In this document: piece by piece, positions 40,832-49,834 of the stretch
How positions within the stretch are numbered: the stretch's first letter is position 1
Layout of the letters: every line of letters starts with the position of its first letter
Assembly: GCA_934648845.1 (NCBI GenBank)
Contig: CAKUFS010000013.1
Coordinates: 1 to 51,139, forward strand
From: an uncultured Eggerthellaceae bacterium
GTDB taxonomy: Bacteria > Actinomycetota > Coriobacteriia > Coriobacteriales > Eggerthellaceae
Length of the DNA stretch: 51,139 nucleotides
Direction: 5' to 3'
Translations under genes and position numbers: made by a program
Notes under the pieces: model-generated
What the model was told of the DNA's origin: nothing
The model's input: only the letters and a program-made list of their open reading frames with translations
Database searches by the model: none

Positions 40832-41731
40832 ATGGCTGAACAACTCACTTTCGGTCGATTGATTCCCGCAATGGTCACGCCTTTCGATGAGAATCTCGAT
40901 CTTGATTTACCGCGTGCTCGTCAATTGGCAAATCGCTTGATTGATGGCGGTGCTGATTCGCTGCTCATCAATGCTACCACGGGCGAAGCTCCTACTATCT
41001 TCTATCCGCAAAAAATCGAGCTGTTCAAGGCCGTTGTCGATGAAGTTGCAGGTCGTGTGCCCGTTATTGCCTACGCAGGCGATAACTGCACGGCTGACTC
41101 AGTGGACTTTGCAAAGGAAGTTGAAAAAATCGGCGTTGACGGTATCATGTTGGTGGTGCCGTATTACAACAAGCCTCCGCAAGAGGGCATGTACCGCCAC
41201 TTCAAAGCAATCGCGCAAACGGTTGAATTACCGGTTTTGCTGTACAACATCCCTGGTCGCACTGCCATTAATATGACTGCGGAAACAACGTTGCGCTTGG
41301 CGCATGATGTGGATAACATTATCGGCATCAAGGAAGCATCGGGTGACTTCGATCAGATCAAGGAAATCATCGATGGTGCTCCCGCAGGTTTCCATGTTTA
41401 TTCGGGCGACGATGACGCCACGATGAAGATTATGAAACTTGGCGGCGTTGGTGTTGTGTCTACTATTGGCAATGTGGCGCCTGCACGCATTCGCGAGCTG
41501 GTGTACCTTTGCGCTGAAGGAAAATGGGAGCAGGCTCAAGAATGCCACGAGAAATTGAGCCCGCTTATGAAGGGATTGTTCGCTACCACGAACCCCATTC
41601 TAGTCAAGGAAGCTTTGAAGCTGGAAGGTTTCCCCGTTGGCGGCGTTCGCCTGCCTTTGATTGACGCTACGCCCGAGCAATCCGAAGAGCTTGCGCGCAT
41701 TATGCGCCAAGTTGGCGTGCTGGCAGATTAA
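40832..41731 (+). CDS. dapA: 4-hydroxy-tetrahydrodipicolinate synthase
   Basis: The 299-residue class I aldolase condenses pyruvate with aspartate semialdehyde. The pyruvate-binding region reads INATTGEAPT, where most members have GTTGE. PYYNKPPQEGMYRHF follows. YNIPGRT carries the catalytic tyrosine and arginine, and IGIKEASGD the Schiff-base lysine. AGGAGC precedes the ATG. All catalytic residues look present. Confidence 0.94.
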   Translation: MAEQLTFGRLIPAMVTPFDENLDLDLPRARQLANRLIDGGADSLLINATTGEAPTIFYPQKIELFKAVVDEVAGRVPVIAYAGDNCTADSVDFAKEVEKIGVDGIMLVVPYYNKPPQEGMYRHFKAIAQTVELPVLLYNIPGRTAINMTAETTLRLAHDVDNIIGIKEASGDFDQIKEIIDGAPAGFHVYSGDDDATMKIMKLGGVGVVSTIGNVAPARIRELVYLCAEGKWEQAQECHEKLSPLMKGLFATTNPILVKEALKLEGFPVGGVRLPLIDATPEQSEELARIMRQVGVLAD

Positions 41732-41763
41732 TCCGCTCCCAAGCGGTTTACTGGTTGATTTGC

Positions 41764-41824
41764 TTGCATTTATCGGCACATATGCTGATAAATATGAACG
41801 TATGCAGCCCCAAAATGGGGCTGC
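41764..41824 (+). promoter_or_regulatory. rnj promoter and 5'-terminal hairpin
   Basis: TTGCAT (41764-41769) and GATAAA (41787-41792) are 17 bases apart. GCAGCCCC (41804-41811) and GGGGCTGC (41817-41824) form a perfect 8-pair stem that would lie within a few bases of the transcript start. There is no T-run, so it is not a typical dapA terminator. Confidence 0.5.
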
Positions 41825-41850
41825 TGTGAAATAAAGAATAGGAATATTGT

Positions 41851-43755
41851 ATGGAACAAAAAACAAGGCGCGATGAAGGTGCTTCTTCTTCGCGTGCTCG
41901 CGTTTCCGAACGGAAACGTAGGCAGACTTCTGCCCAAATCAATGCAGAAGCGCAAAACGAAATAGATGAGACGCTTGCCTTGCAAAAGACGCCTCGCAAA
42001 AAGGTTACGAGTGTCAAAAGAAGCGCCGCGACCCAGCACCCCGTTAAGAAAGGAATGAAGGGTGCGCCGTCATCTTCTGCTCAGACGGTGCGTAAAAACG
42101 CAAATGCGAAGCTTAAAGTCATCCCGTTAGGCGGCCTGGACGTAATTGGCCGCAATATGACCGTTTTCGAGTGCGGTCAAGATATGATTATCGATGATGC
42201 GGGCTTGATGTTCCCCGATGATGATCATCCCGGAATCGATCTTATTCTGCCTGATTACACGTATGTCTTGCAGAATGCGCATAAGCTCCGTGGTATTTTC
42301 ATCACGCATGGTCATGAAGACCATACGGGCTGCTTGCCGTATCTGCTGAAAGACCTGGATTGCCAGGTTCCCATTTATGCCACCAAAATGACGTTGGGGC
42401 TTATCAAGCTGAAACTCGAAGAGCATCGCATCAAAAACGCAAAGCTTGTCGAAATCAAAGCGGGGCAGCAAATCAAAATGGGTTGTTTCACCGTTGAGTT
42501 TTTCTCGGTGAATCACTCTATTCCCGGCGCAGTGGGTGCTTTTGTGCAAACGCCCGCGGGAAACGTCTTGCACACCGGAGACTTCAAGCTTGATCAATCG
42601 CCCGTTGATGGCGTTCGTACCGATTTTGCCGCTATGGCACGCTTCTCGCAGATGGGCGTGGACTTGCTCATGAGCGATTCCACGAACGCCGATACGCAGA
42701 GTTTTACCAGGTCGGAAAGCGAAGTAGGCAAAACGCTCGAAGATCTTATCCGTCACGCTGAAGGACGCGTTATCGTGGCTGCGTTCGCGAGTCACATTCA
42801 TCGTATTCAGCAAGTATGTGATGCTGCGGTCAAGAACGGGCGGAAAGTGGTCGTTACAGGCCGCTCTATGGTGCAAAATACCGATATCGCACGCCGCTTG
42901 GGTTATTTGCAGATTTCGGAAGACAACTTGATTGATGCTTTCGACTTGAAGAGCATACCCTCGGAAAAAGTCGTTATCTTATGTACCGGCAGCCAAGGTG
43001 AGCCGCTTTCGGCGCTTGCGCGTATTTCGAATTCCGAGCATCGCACTATCTCTATTGAGCCTGGTGATACGGTTATTATTTCCGCAACGCCTGTTCCCGG
43101 CAACGAAAAAGCCGTGACGCGCATCATCAATAACTTGTCACGCGCTGGCGTGGATGTGTACGATAAATCAAAAGCACTTGTGCACGTTTCGGGACATGCT
43201 GGTCCCGAAGAGCTGAAAATCGTCCTTTCGATTGTTGCGCCGAAATACTTCATGCCCGTTCACGGCGAAGCAACGCACCTTCGTGCTCATTCAAAGCTTG
43301 CGAAGATGGTGGGAATTCCTGAGGACAATATCTTCATTCTGGATAACGGCGAAACGCTTGAACTTACTACAAAGGGCGTAAAGCGTGGAGCGTCGGTACC
43401 GAGTGGCATTGTGTACGTTGATGGCCTGACGGTCGGTGATACTTCGGATGCTGTTCTGGAAGAGCGCGTGCAGCTGCAAACGAAGGGTTTTGCCTGTGTT
43501 GCTGCGGCCGTTTCCTTCAGAAAGGCAACGCTTGTCAGCGATGTGCAAATCACCATGCGCGGCATGACGGGCGGAGATGACATGTATCTGCAAGATGAAG
43601 CGCAAAAGGTGGTGACGAACGCCATTCGCAACGCGCTGAGCAAGGGTGTTGCGAAGAAAGATCTTATAAAGATATGCAAGGATTCGCTTCTGTCGATATT
43701 GTGGGAGCGAGCGAAACAGCGCCCAATGGTTGTTATCAACATCCTGGATGTATAA
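41851..43755 (+). CDS. rnj: Ribonuclease J
   Basis: The 634-residue metallo-beta-lactamase/beta-CASP nuclease cuts RNA and degrades it 5' to 3'. The N-terminal extension of about 85 residues is basic and probably disordered. The core starts LKVIPLGGLDVIGRNM and has the metal motif HGHEDH at 153-158. LLMSDSTNAD, ILCTGSQGEP and HVSGHAGPEELK follow. Actinobacterial RNase J often has such an extension. dapB-dapA-rnj-ftsK is a conserved actinobacterial order. Confidence 0.94.
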   Translation: MEQKTRRDEGASSSRARVSERKRRQTSAQINAEAQNEIDETLALQKTPRKKVTSVKRSAATQHPVKKGMKGAPSSSAQTVRKNANAKLKVIPLGGLDVIGRNMTVFECGQDMIIDDAGLMFPDDDHPGIDLILPDYTYVLQNAHKLRGIFITHGHEDHTGCLPYLLKDLDCQVPIYATKMTLGLIKLKLEEHRIKNAKLVEIKAGQQIKMGCFTVEFFSVNHSIPGAVGAFVQTPAGNVLHTGDFKLDQSPVDGVRTDFAAMARFSQMGVDLLMSDSTNADTQSFTRSESEVGKTLEDLIRHAEGRVIVAAFASHIHRIQQVCDAAVKNGRKVVVTGRSMVQNTDIARRLGYLQISEDNLIDAFDLKSIPSEKVVILCTGSQGEPLSALARISNSEHRTISIEPGDTVIISATPVPGNEKAVTRIINNLSRAGVDVYDKSKALVHVSGHAGPEELKIVLSIVAPKYFMPVHGEATHLRAHSKLAKMVGIPEDNIFILDNGETLELTTKGVKRGASVPSGIVYVDGLTVGDTSDAVLEERVQLQTKGFACVAAAVSFRKATLVSDVQITMRGMTGGDDMYLQDEAQKVVTNAIRNALSKGVAKKDLIKICKDSLLSILWERAKQRPMVVINILDV

Positions 43756-43763
43756 GCTATAAT

Positions 43764-43795
43764 AAAGGGTGCTCATTCGGCACCCTTTCTCTTTA
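43764..43795 (+). terminator. Terminator of rnj
   Basis: AAAGGGTGC (43764-43772) and GCACCCTTT (43780-43788) form a perfect 9-pair stem with a 7-base loop, followed by CTCTTT. Confidence 0.85.
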
Positions 43796-43832
43796 AACGT
43801 AATTTAAATGCAGCATATAAAAGGAGATTGGC

Positions 43833-46475
43833 TTGGCACGTTCTAGTCAGACTCAAACAAAGAGGCGTTCTTCCTCGACGAATACTTCTCGAAACTCCGG
43901 CAAGCGTCGGCTGAATTCGTCTGCGCCCGAACAGGGCTTTCTTGACGATGAGGCAAAACGTAACATCCTGGGCATTTCTGTAATCATTCTCGCCATCATC
44001 TTGCTTGTTGCAGCGATTTTGCCATCGAAGGCAGTCGTTACCTCGTTCGTATCAGATGTCTTGCATCTAACGTTTGGCGTGGGTTGTTATGTTTTCCCTG
44101 TATTTCTTGCTGCGATTGGCTTGAGTCTTATGATCCAATCAGAGCGTGAACATGTTTCGAGTCGCGCTGCGTTGGGTTTGCTGCTTATTTTTATCGCGAT
44201 TCTGACAATCCTTTCGCTTTTTAGTCCGAATGCCGTTTCTGTTGGACCCGAGGCGGTGTTCGAGAAGGAGAGCGTCATTTCGCTGGGTGGATATGTTGGA
44301 GCAGGCATCGCGTGGGTTGGCCTGACATTATTTGGCCAGGTCATTGCTACGATTATAGCTGCTGGCGTTATTGTCGTCTCGCTCTTTGTCATTGGTTTTT
44401 CACTGAATGACTTCAAGAACAAGATTGATCAAAAGCGCAAAGAACACGCTCGCAAGAAAGAGGAAGAAGCAGCTCTTCCTTCTGCTGCGTTGAAAACGGG
44501 CGCGCCGAACGCTGCGGGCTACACCAGGCCATTGGCTCCCGTCGATGCTCTTCAGGCGCCAGCTTCTGGACAGAAGAAAGCGTATCGACCTGCAACGTCG
44601 CTGGTGGGCAAGGGGTCGCTGTTCGAGAAGAAGAAGCGTGAAGGATGGGTTGACCCCACCATTGCTGAGCTGGAAAAGGAAAAAGGGGAAAGTGCGGCAC
44701 AAAAAACAACTCTCATCAGGCGTGGAAACAACGCTGATTCAGCGGCAATCGAAGATGCTGCCGTTACGAGCGCCGTTGCAGGCGCTGCAGCCGGCACGCT
44801 TGCTGCGACGTCAGCAACGGGAGGAAAAACGCGCGTTTTGCGCAAAAAGGCCGCATCTGGTGCCGATGAGCTCTCTGATATCAAGGCAGGCGAATCAAAG
44901 CCGCTCACGCGTAAGCTCGGACAGAAAAAGATCGACTCCGAAAGCACTGACACCACGAAGGCCGCTCGCAAAAATAGGGTAAAGCCTGATGAATCGCTTG
45001 CTGTTCCAGCGCCCCTTGAGGGCTTCGAGCTGCCGCCAACCGAGTACTTACGTCGCTCCGAAGTGCAGGCGCATTCCAGCGCATCAGACGAGGAGCTTGC
45101 GGAAACAGCAGAGATTCTTGCCGAAACGCTCGAGGACTTCGGCATTTCCATTGAGGTTAAAGGTTGGGTTGCCGGCCCTACGGTCACGCTGTTTAAAATT
45201 TCGCTTCCATCAGGTGTTCGCGTGAATCGCGTTACCGTTCTAAGCGATGACATCGCTTTGGCGTTGGCTGCGCCAGGCGTACGTATCTTCGCGCCTATTC
45301 CTGGCACGAATTATGTTGGAATCGAAGTGCCGAACAAAGTGCGTCAGAATGTTTTGCTGGGCGATGTTTTGGACTGCGCACCCGCAGGTCCGCTGCAGTG
45401 CGCGGTGGGCAAAGATGTTGAGGGCAATAATGTGGTTATGGACCTTGCAAAGGCGCCGCACGTATTGATTGGCGGCACGACTGGTTCTGGTAAATCAGTG
45501 GGCATCAACTCCTTCATTATGTCTATGCTTATGCGCAACACACCTAACGAAGTGCGCATGATCCTGATTGACCCGAAACGCGTTGAATTCAGTCTATATA
45601 ACGGCATCCCGCACCTGTATATTCCTGTTGTTGAGGATCCCAAAGACGCATCTGCTGCCTTGAACTGGGGCGTTGCCGAAATGGAGCGAAGACTGAAGCT
45701 GTTTTCGTCCGTTGGCGCCCGTAATATTGCTCAGTTCAACACAAAAGTGCAATCGGGTGAACTTGAAAACGAAAACGCACTACCGTTTATCGTAATCGTC
45801 ATCGATGAGCTTGCCGACTTGATGATGAACGTTGGTAAGGAAGTTGAATTTTCCATTAGCCGCTTGGCTCAGCTGGCGCGTGCTGCGGGTATTCATCTGA
45901 TTGTTGCAACTCAGCGTCCTTCCGCAAACGTTGTTACCGGTCTCATCAAGTCGAATATTACGACCCGCATTGCCTTTACGGTGGCATCGGGCATTGACTC
46001 GCGCGTTATTTTGGATTCTCCTGGCGCTGAAAACCTCACGAATAACGGTGACTTGCTGTTTTCGAAGCCCGATTTAGCGAAACCGCTTCGTATTCAGGGC
46101 TGCTACGTTTCCGAAGACGAGATCAACGATGTTGTTGAGCACTTGAAGCAGCAGGGCGATCCTGATTATCACTCCGAGATCCTTCAGGTCAACACCATGT
46201 CGCTGGGGGATACGGCACCTGATGGGAGCGGCGGGCGCGGCGGGAGCGATGACCCGCTTTTATGGGAGGCTGCTGAAATTGTTGTTTCTGCGGGAACTGC
46301 ATCGACATCCTATATACAGCGCCGCCTCAGTGTAGGATATTCACGGGCAGGTCGAATCATGGATATGCTCGAAAGCAAGGGCGTCGTCGGTCCCCAGAAC
46401 GGCAGCAAAGCGCGTGAAGTGCTCGTCGATGCTTTGGAATTGGAAACGCTCAAGGCGTTTGAGCTCAACGATTAA
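43833..46475 (+). CDS. ftsK: DNA translocase FtsK/SpoIIIE
   Basis: The 880-residue septal DNA pump has membrane segments near residues 45-200 and a charged linker of about 250 residues. The motor domain has Walker A GGTTGSGKS at 547-555, the IDPKRVEFSLY motif and Walker B VIVIDELADL. A gamma winged-helix domain (SYIQRRLSVGYSRAGRIMD) reads chromosome polarity sequences. The start is TTG at 43833 with AAAAGGAGA seven bases upstream. It is intact. Confidence 0.94.
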   Translation: MARSSQTQTKRRSSSTNTSRNSGKRRLNSSAPEQGFLDDEAKRNILGISVIILAIILLVAAILPSKAVVTSFVSDVLHLTFGVGCYVFPVFLAAIGLSLMIQSEREHVSSRAALGLLLIFIAILTILSLFSPNAVSVGPEAVFEKESVISLGGYVGAGIAWVGLTLFGQVIATIIAAGVIVVSLFVIGFSLNDFKNKIDQKRKEHARKKEEEAALPSAALKTGAPNAAGYTRPLAPVDALQAPASGQKKAYRPATSLVGKGSLFEKKKREGWVDPTIAELEKEKGESAAQKTTLIRRGNNADSAAIEDAAVTSAVAGAAAGTLAATSATGGKTRVLRKKAASGADELSDIKAGESKPLTRKLGQKKIDSESTDTTKAARKNRVKPDESLAVPAPLEGFELPPTEYLRRSEVQAHSSASDEELAETAEILAETLEDFGISIEVKGWVAGPTVTLFKISLPSGVRVNRVTVLSDDIALALAAPGVRIFAPIPGTNYVGIEVPNKVRQNVLLGDVLDCAPAGPLQCAVGKDVEGNNVVMDLAKAPHVLIGGTTGSGKSVGINSFIMSMLMRNTPNEVRMILIDPKRVEFSLYNGIPHLYIPVVEDPKDASAALNWGVAEMERRLKLFSSVGARNIAQFNTKVQSGELENENALPFIVIVIDELADLMMNVGKEVEFSISRLAQLARAAGIHLIVATQRPSANVVTGLIKSNITTRIAFTVASGIDSRVILDSPGAENLTNNGDLLFSKPDLAKPLRIQGCYVSEDEINDVVEHLKQQGDPDYHSEILQVNTMSLGDTAPDGSGGRGGSDDPLLWEAAEIVVSAGTASTSYIQRRLSVGYSRAGRIMDMLESKGVVGPQNGSKAREVLVDALELETLKAFELND

Positions 46476-46489
46476 ACAGGGGTGAGGTA

Positions 46490-47869
46490 ATGGCTCTTAA
46501 TAAAGGTTTTGGCCGCCAGCTTCGCGATGCGCGCGTGAGCAGCGGTCTTACCTATGGAACCATATCTCGTAAGCTGCGCATTCGCAGCGATATTCTTCAG
46601 GCAATTGAAGAAGAAGATTTTACAGCGATTCCGCCCCATAGCTATGCGCGGGGCATGGTTCACGCTTATGCAAGCCTTTTAGGGTTGGATGCCGATAAAG
46701 TGACGGATGATTACATGGAAGCCGTTGCGGCGGTTGAGGGAAGGTCCTCATCACGCAGGTGCTCCCGTTCGACCACGTTGCCGAGTTCGTTAGGCGGTGA
46801 CTTCTCCTCTGACGACATTGAGCGCATCTATCGCGAGGATTCGCAAGATGCGGCGCGCGAACGCTTGAGAAGGAGAAGGGAGCAACGAGACGGAGGGCAG
46901 GCGAATCGCCAGAATGCCTCCCGCGGCAATCGTGCGCCTTACGAGGACGCACATCGCTCGCGTCAATCGAATAATCGCCCGAGCAGAAGGAATACCGGCG
47001 ACGATGCTCGCGGACGTCGTCGTGAAACATCTCAGCGCGAGATCGCGCGCAACGGCGGATACCGCGCGCAAGGGCATACCGATAACCATGCAGCTTCGAA
47101 TGCCATCGGCGCAGCGGGTGCCGTTTTCGTCCGTGCCGCCGATACCGTTGCCGAAACAGTAGGCGGTGCATTCGCTTCGCGGAAAAAGGTTGACATCAAT
47201 CACTCGATTTATGCTGACAGGAAGAAGGGCGGTTTCCCCAAGAGTCGCTCCCAGCAATCGTTTGGCGCTATGAACAGCCGTCAAAACATCATGAGTTCTC
47301 AAAGTTACGGCATCGACAGCGCTAAGCCGATCGTGAAGAAGATACCGCTTTTAGTTGCGGTTGTAGCAATTCTCGTCTTGCTCATTATTGCTGCGAATTC
47401 CCTGTTCTCCAAGCCCGCTTCGTCTTCAAGCGGTTCTTCGGGCGCTGCAAGTTCCAGCTCGTCAGTTGCGATTTCCGGCTTGACTGATCCAGGATCGGCG
47501 GGGACGGTTGAAAAGGAAACGACCGTTGTCCCCATTGCTCCTACAGCGGCTGTTTTTACGTATGAAGTAGCCGATGGCGAAGATTGCTATCTTGAAATTT
47601 ACCTTGATGGCTCAAGCACGCCAACGGTTGCCGGCACGTATACCGGCCCGAAGCGCGGAACGTACGATGTAACAGGAGCGCTTTCGTTCGTGACGAGCCG
47701 CCCCGGCGCCGTTACGCTGAAGGTTGATGGCAAAACAGTTGAGCTACAAGATGACAATAATGACGGCGTCTACGTTTACAATATGGACTTTAGCGAAATA
47801 CTAGCCGCATGGAAAGAAGCGAACGGCCAAGCAGCAAGCGATGCAGACAACGCTTCGTCTGCATCATAG
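46490..47869 (+). CDS. RodZ-like helix-turn-helix membrane protein
   Basis: The 459-residue protein has an N-terminal HTH_25 domain (FGRQLRDARVSSGLTYGTIS, then HSYARGMVHAYASLLGLD). A linker of about 190 residues, very rich in Arg, Asn, Ser and Gln, comes next. One membrane helix (IPLLVAVVAILVLLIIAA, about 284-301) and a Ser-rich stretch lead to a C-terminal DUF4115-like beta domain. RodZ-type proteins tie MreB or cell-shape machinery to the membrane. GGGGTGAGG precedes the ATG, 15 bases after ftsK. Confidence 0.82.
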   Translation: MALNKGFGRQLRDARVSSGLTYGTISRKLRIRSDILQAIEEEDFTAIPPHSYARGMVHAYASLLGLDADKVTDDYMEAVAAVEGRSSSRRCSRSTTLPSSLGGDFSSDDIERIYREDSQDAARERLRRRREQRDGGQANRQNASRGNRAPYEDAHRSRQSNNRPSRRNTGDDARGRRRETSQREIARNGGYRAQGHTDNHAASNAIGAAGAVFVRAADTVAETVGGAFASRKKVDINHSIYADRKKGGFPKSRSQQSFGAMNSRQNIMSSQSYGIDSAKPIVKKIPLLVAVVAILVLLIIAANSLFSKPASSSSGSSGAASSSSSVAISGLTDPGSAGTVEKETTVVPIAPTAAVFTYEVADGEDCYLEIYLDGSSTPTVAGTYTGPKRGTYDVTGALSFVTSRPGAVTLKVDGKTVELQDDNNDGVYVYNMDFSEILAAWKEANGQAASDADNASSAS

Positions 47870-47939
47870 GCCGACCAAGGCTGCAGGTAACAAAACTGCG
47901 CTGATAACGGTAGGATAAATTAAAGGGAAAGGGCCGACT

Positions 47940-48437
47940 ATGGCAAAAGAATCAAGTTTCGATGTAGTATCGTCCGTTGACATGCAGGAAGTTGATAACG
48001 CATTCCAGCAGGCAAAGCGCGAACTTGCTCAACGTTATGACCTGAAGGATTCGGGAGCCACTATCGATTTGGATAAAACCGCGAAGACGCTTACGGTGGC
48101 TGCGCCTGCCGATTTCGTGGCGAAGCAGGTTATCGACATCATCAACACGAAGATCATCAAGCGCGGAATTGAACTTACTGCGTTGAAGTGGGGGAAGCCC
48201 ATTGCTGCAACCGGACAAAGCGTGCGCATTGTTGGCCAGATTGTTGAAGGCATCGACAAAGAAACGGCCGGTAAGATCAACAAGGACATTAAAGGCACGA
48301 AAATCAAGGTAAAAGTCCAAATCGAAGGCGATAAACTGCGCGTTTCTTCCGCTTCTCGCGATGCATTGCAGGAAGTTATCGCGTTCCTGAAGACGCAAGA
48401 TTACGGTCAACCGCTACAATACACGAATTATCGATAA
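47940..48437 (+). CDS. yajQ: YajQ family nucleotide-binding protein
   Basis: The 165-residue protein matches the YajQ/UPF0234 family: MAKESSFDVVSSVDMQEVDN, RYDLKDSGATI, KRGIELTALKWGKP and the ending FLKTQDYGQPLQYTNYR. Members bind nucleotides; some Gram-negative ones bind cyclic di-GMP, but the role here is unknown. AAAGGGAAAGG lies upstream. It stands between the RodZ-like gene and rimO. Confidence 0.9.
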   Translation: MAKESSFDVVSSVDMQEVDNAFQQAKRELAQRYDLKDSGATIDLDKTAKTLTVAAPADFVAKQVIDIINTKIIKRGIELTALKWGKPIAATGQSVRIVGQIVEGIDKETAGKINKDIKGTKIKVKVQIEGDKLRVSSASRDALQEVIAFLKTQDYGQPLQYTNYR

Positions 48438-48517
48438 TCGTTTCTCTCTTTCACCTGCAAGGTTTATCTTTGCTGGTGTAGAAATGCATGATCCAATATA
48501 GGCAAAAGGGCTCAAGG

Positions 48518-49834
48518 ATGAACAACAACTGCAATTCCGCTGTCGCATTCGTAACACTTGGATGCGCGAAAAACGAAGTTGACACCAACAACATGAAAGA
48601 GCGCGTTTTGGACGCGGGTTACTCGATCGTCGATGACCCCGAGTGCGCGCAGGCGATTGTTGTCAACACCTGCACGTTCATTCAAAGCGCAACAGAGGAA
48701 AGCCTTGATTCCATCTTTGAGCTTGCGGGGCTTCCCGCGCTGGAAAAGGGTTCTGCAAAGCTGATCGTGGCTGGCTGCATGCCGGCGCGTTACGGAGCGG
48801 ATCTTGAAGGTGAACTTACGGAAGCCGATGCTTTCTTGCCCTGCGCTGAAGAGCAGAACATCGTTGAGCTTCTGCAGACTCTGATTGGTACGCCATCTGG
48901 CCTTTGCGCTGGTGAACAAAGCGATGAAAAGGGGCTTTGCCATTCAGTAAGTCAATATGTGAAAATTTCGGATGGGTGCGATCGCTTCTGCTCGTATTGC
49001 ACCATTCCTTACATTCGTGGCAGATATCATTCGTTTACCTTCGAGCAGATTCGCAATGATGTTGAAACGGCAAAAGCGCGTGGCGCAAAGGAAATCGTTC
49101 TTATCGCGCAGGACACGGGTCGCTGGGGCAATGATTTTGACGAACCGAAAACCCTTGCCTGGCTCATGAACGAATTGGCTGTTCAGCATCCTGATACGTG
49201 GTTTCGCGTGATGTATTTGCAGCCCGAAGGCATTACCGATGAGCTTTTAGACGTTATAGCGCGCAATGATAATATTTGTTCGTATTTGGATATTCCGCTT
49301 CAGCACGTTGATCCTGAGCTATTGCGTGCAATGAACAGAAAAGGCGATGCAAAGCAGTTTGCGCATCTGGTTGAGCGCATTAAAAGCGTCATTCCTGATA
49401 TCACGTTGCGAACAACGCTCATTGCGGGCTTCCCGGGTGAGACGGAGGATCAATTCGAAGCATTGTGCGATTTTGTCGATGAGGGCTATTTCGATTACGT
49501 AGGAGTATTTGCGTATTCGCAAGAAGACGGTACGCGTGCAGCGGAATTGCCTGATCAGATTGATGAAGACGAGAAAGCCGATCGCGCTCAGCGTTTACGC
49601 GATTTAGCGGATGCGGTATGTATTCCGCGCGTTGCGCAACGCTGTGGCGAAACCATGGATGTGCTTGTTGAAGGCGTTGAAGAAGACGGGCAGCTTTTCG
49701 GTCGCGCAATGTGCCAAGCGCCCGAAGTAGATGGCGTTGTGTATATTGAAGGCGCCGAGATTGGCTCGATTGTTTCCGTCTCCATCACTGACACGCTTCT
49801 CTACGAGATGGAGGGGGAGCAGGTCGATGAGTAA
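48518..49834 (+). CDS. rimO: Ribosomal protein S12 methylthiotransferase RimO
   Basis: The 438-residue radical SAM enzyme methylthiolates an aspartate of ribosomal protein S12. VTLGCAKNEVDTNNM and VVNTCTFIQSATEESLD form the UPF0004 domain. CDRFCSYCTIPYIRGRY is the radical SAM motif, YLDIPLQHVDPELLRAMNR is RimO-like, and a TRAM domain ends the protein. The ATG at 48518 has AAAGGG eight bases upstream and is preferred over 48488. Its end overlaps pgsA by eight bases. Confidence 0.93.
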   Translation: MNNNCNSAVAFVTLGCAKNEVDTNNMKERVLDAGYSIVDDPECAQAIVVNTCTFIQSATEESLDSIFELAGLPALEKGSAKLIVAGCMPARYGADLEGELTEADAFLPCAEEQNIVELLQTLIGTPSGLCAGEQSDEKGLCHSVSQYVKISDGCDRFCSYCTIPYIRGRYHSFTFEQIRNDVETAKARGAKEIVLIAQDTGRWGNDFDEPKTLAWLMNELAVQHPDTWFRVMYLQPEGITDELLDVIARNDNICSYLDIPLQHVDPELLRAMNRKGDAKQFAHLVERIKSVIPDITLRTTLIAGFPGETEDQFEALCDFVDEGYFDYVGVFAYSQEDGTRAAELPDQIDEDEKADRAQRLRDLADAVCIPRVAQRCGETMDVLVEGVEEDGQLFGRAMCQAPEVDGVVYIEGAEIGSIVSVSITDTLLYEMEGEQVDE

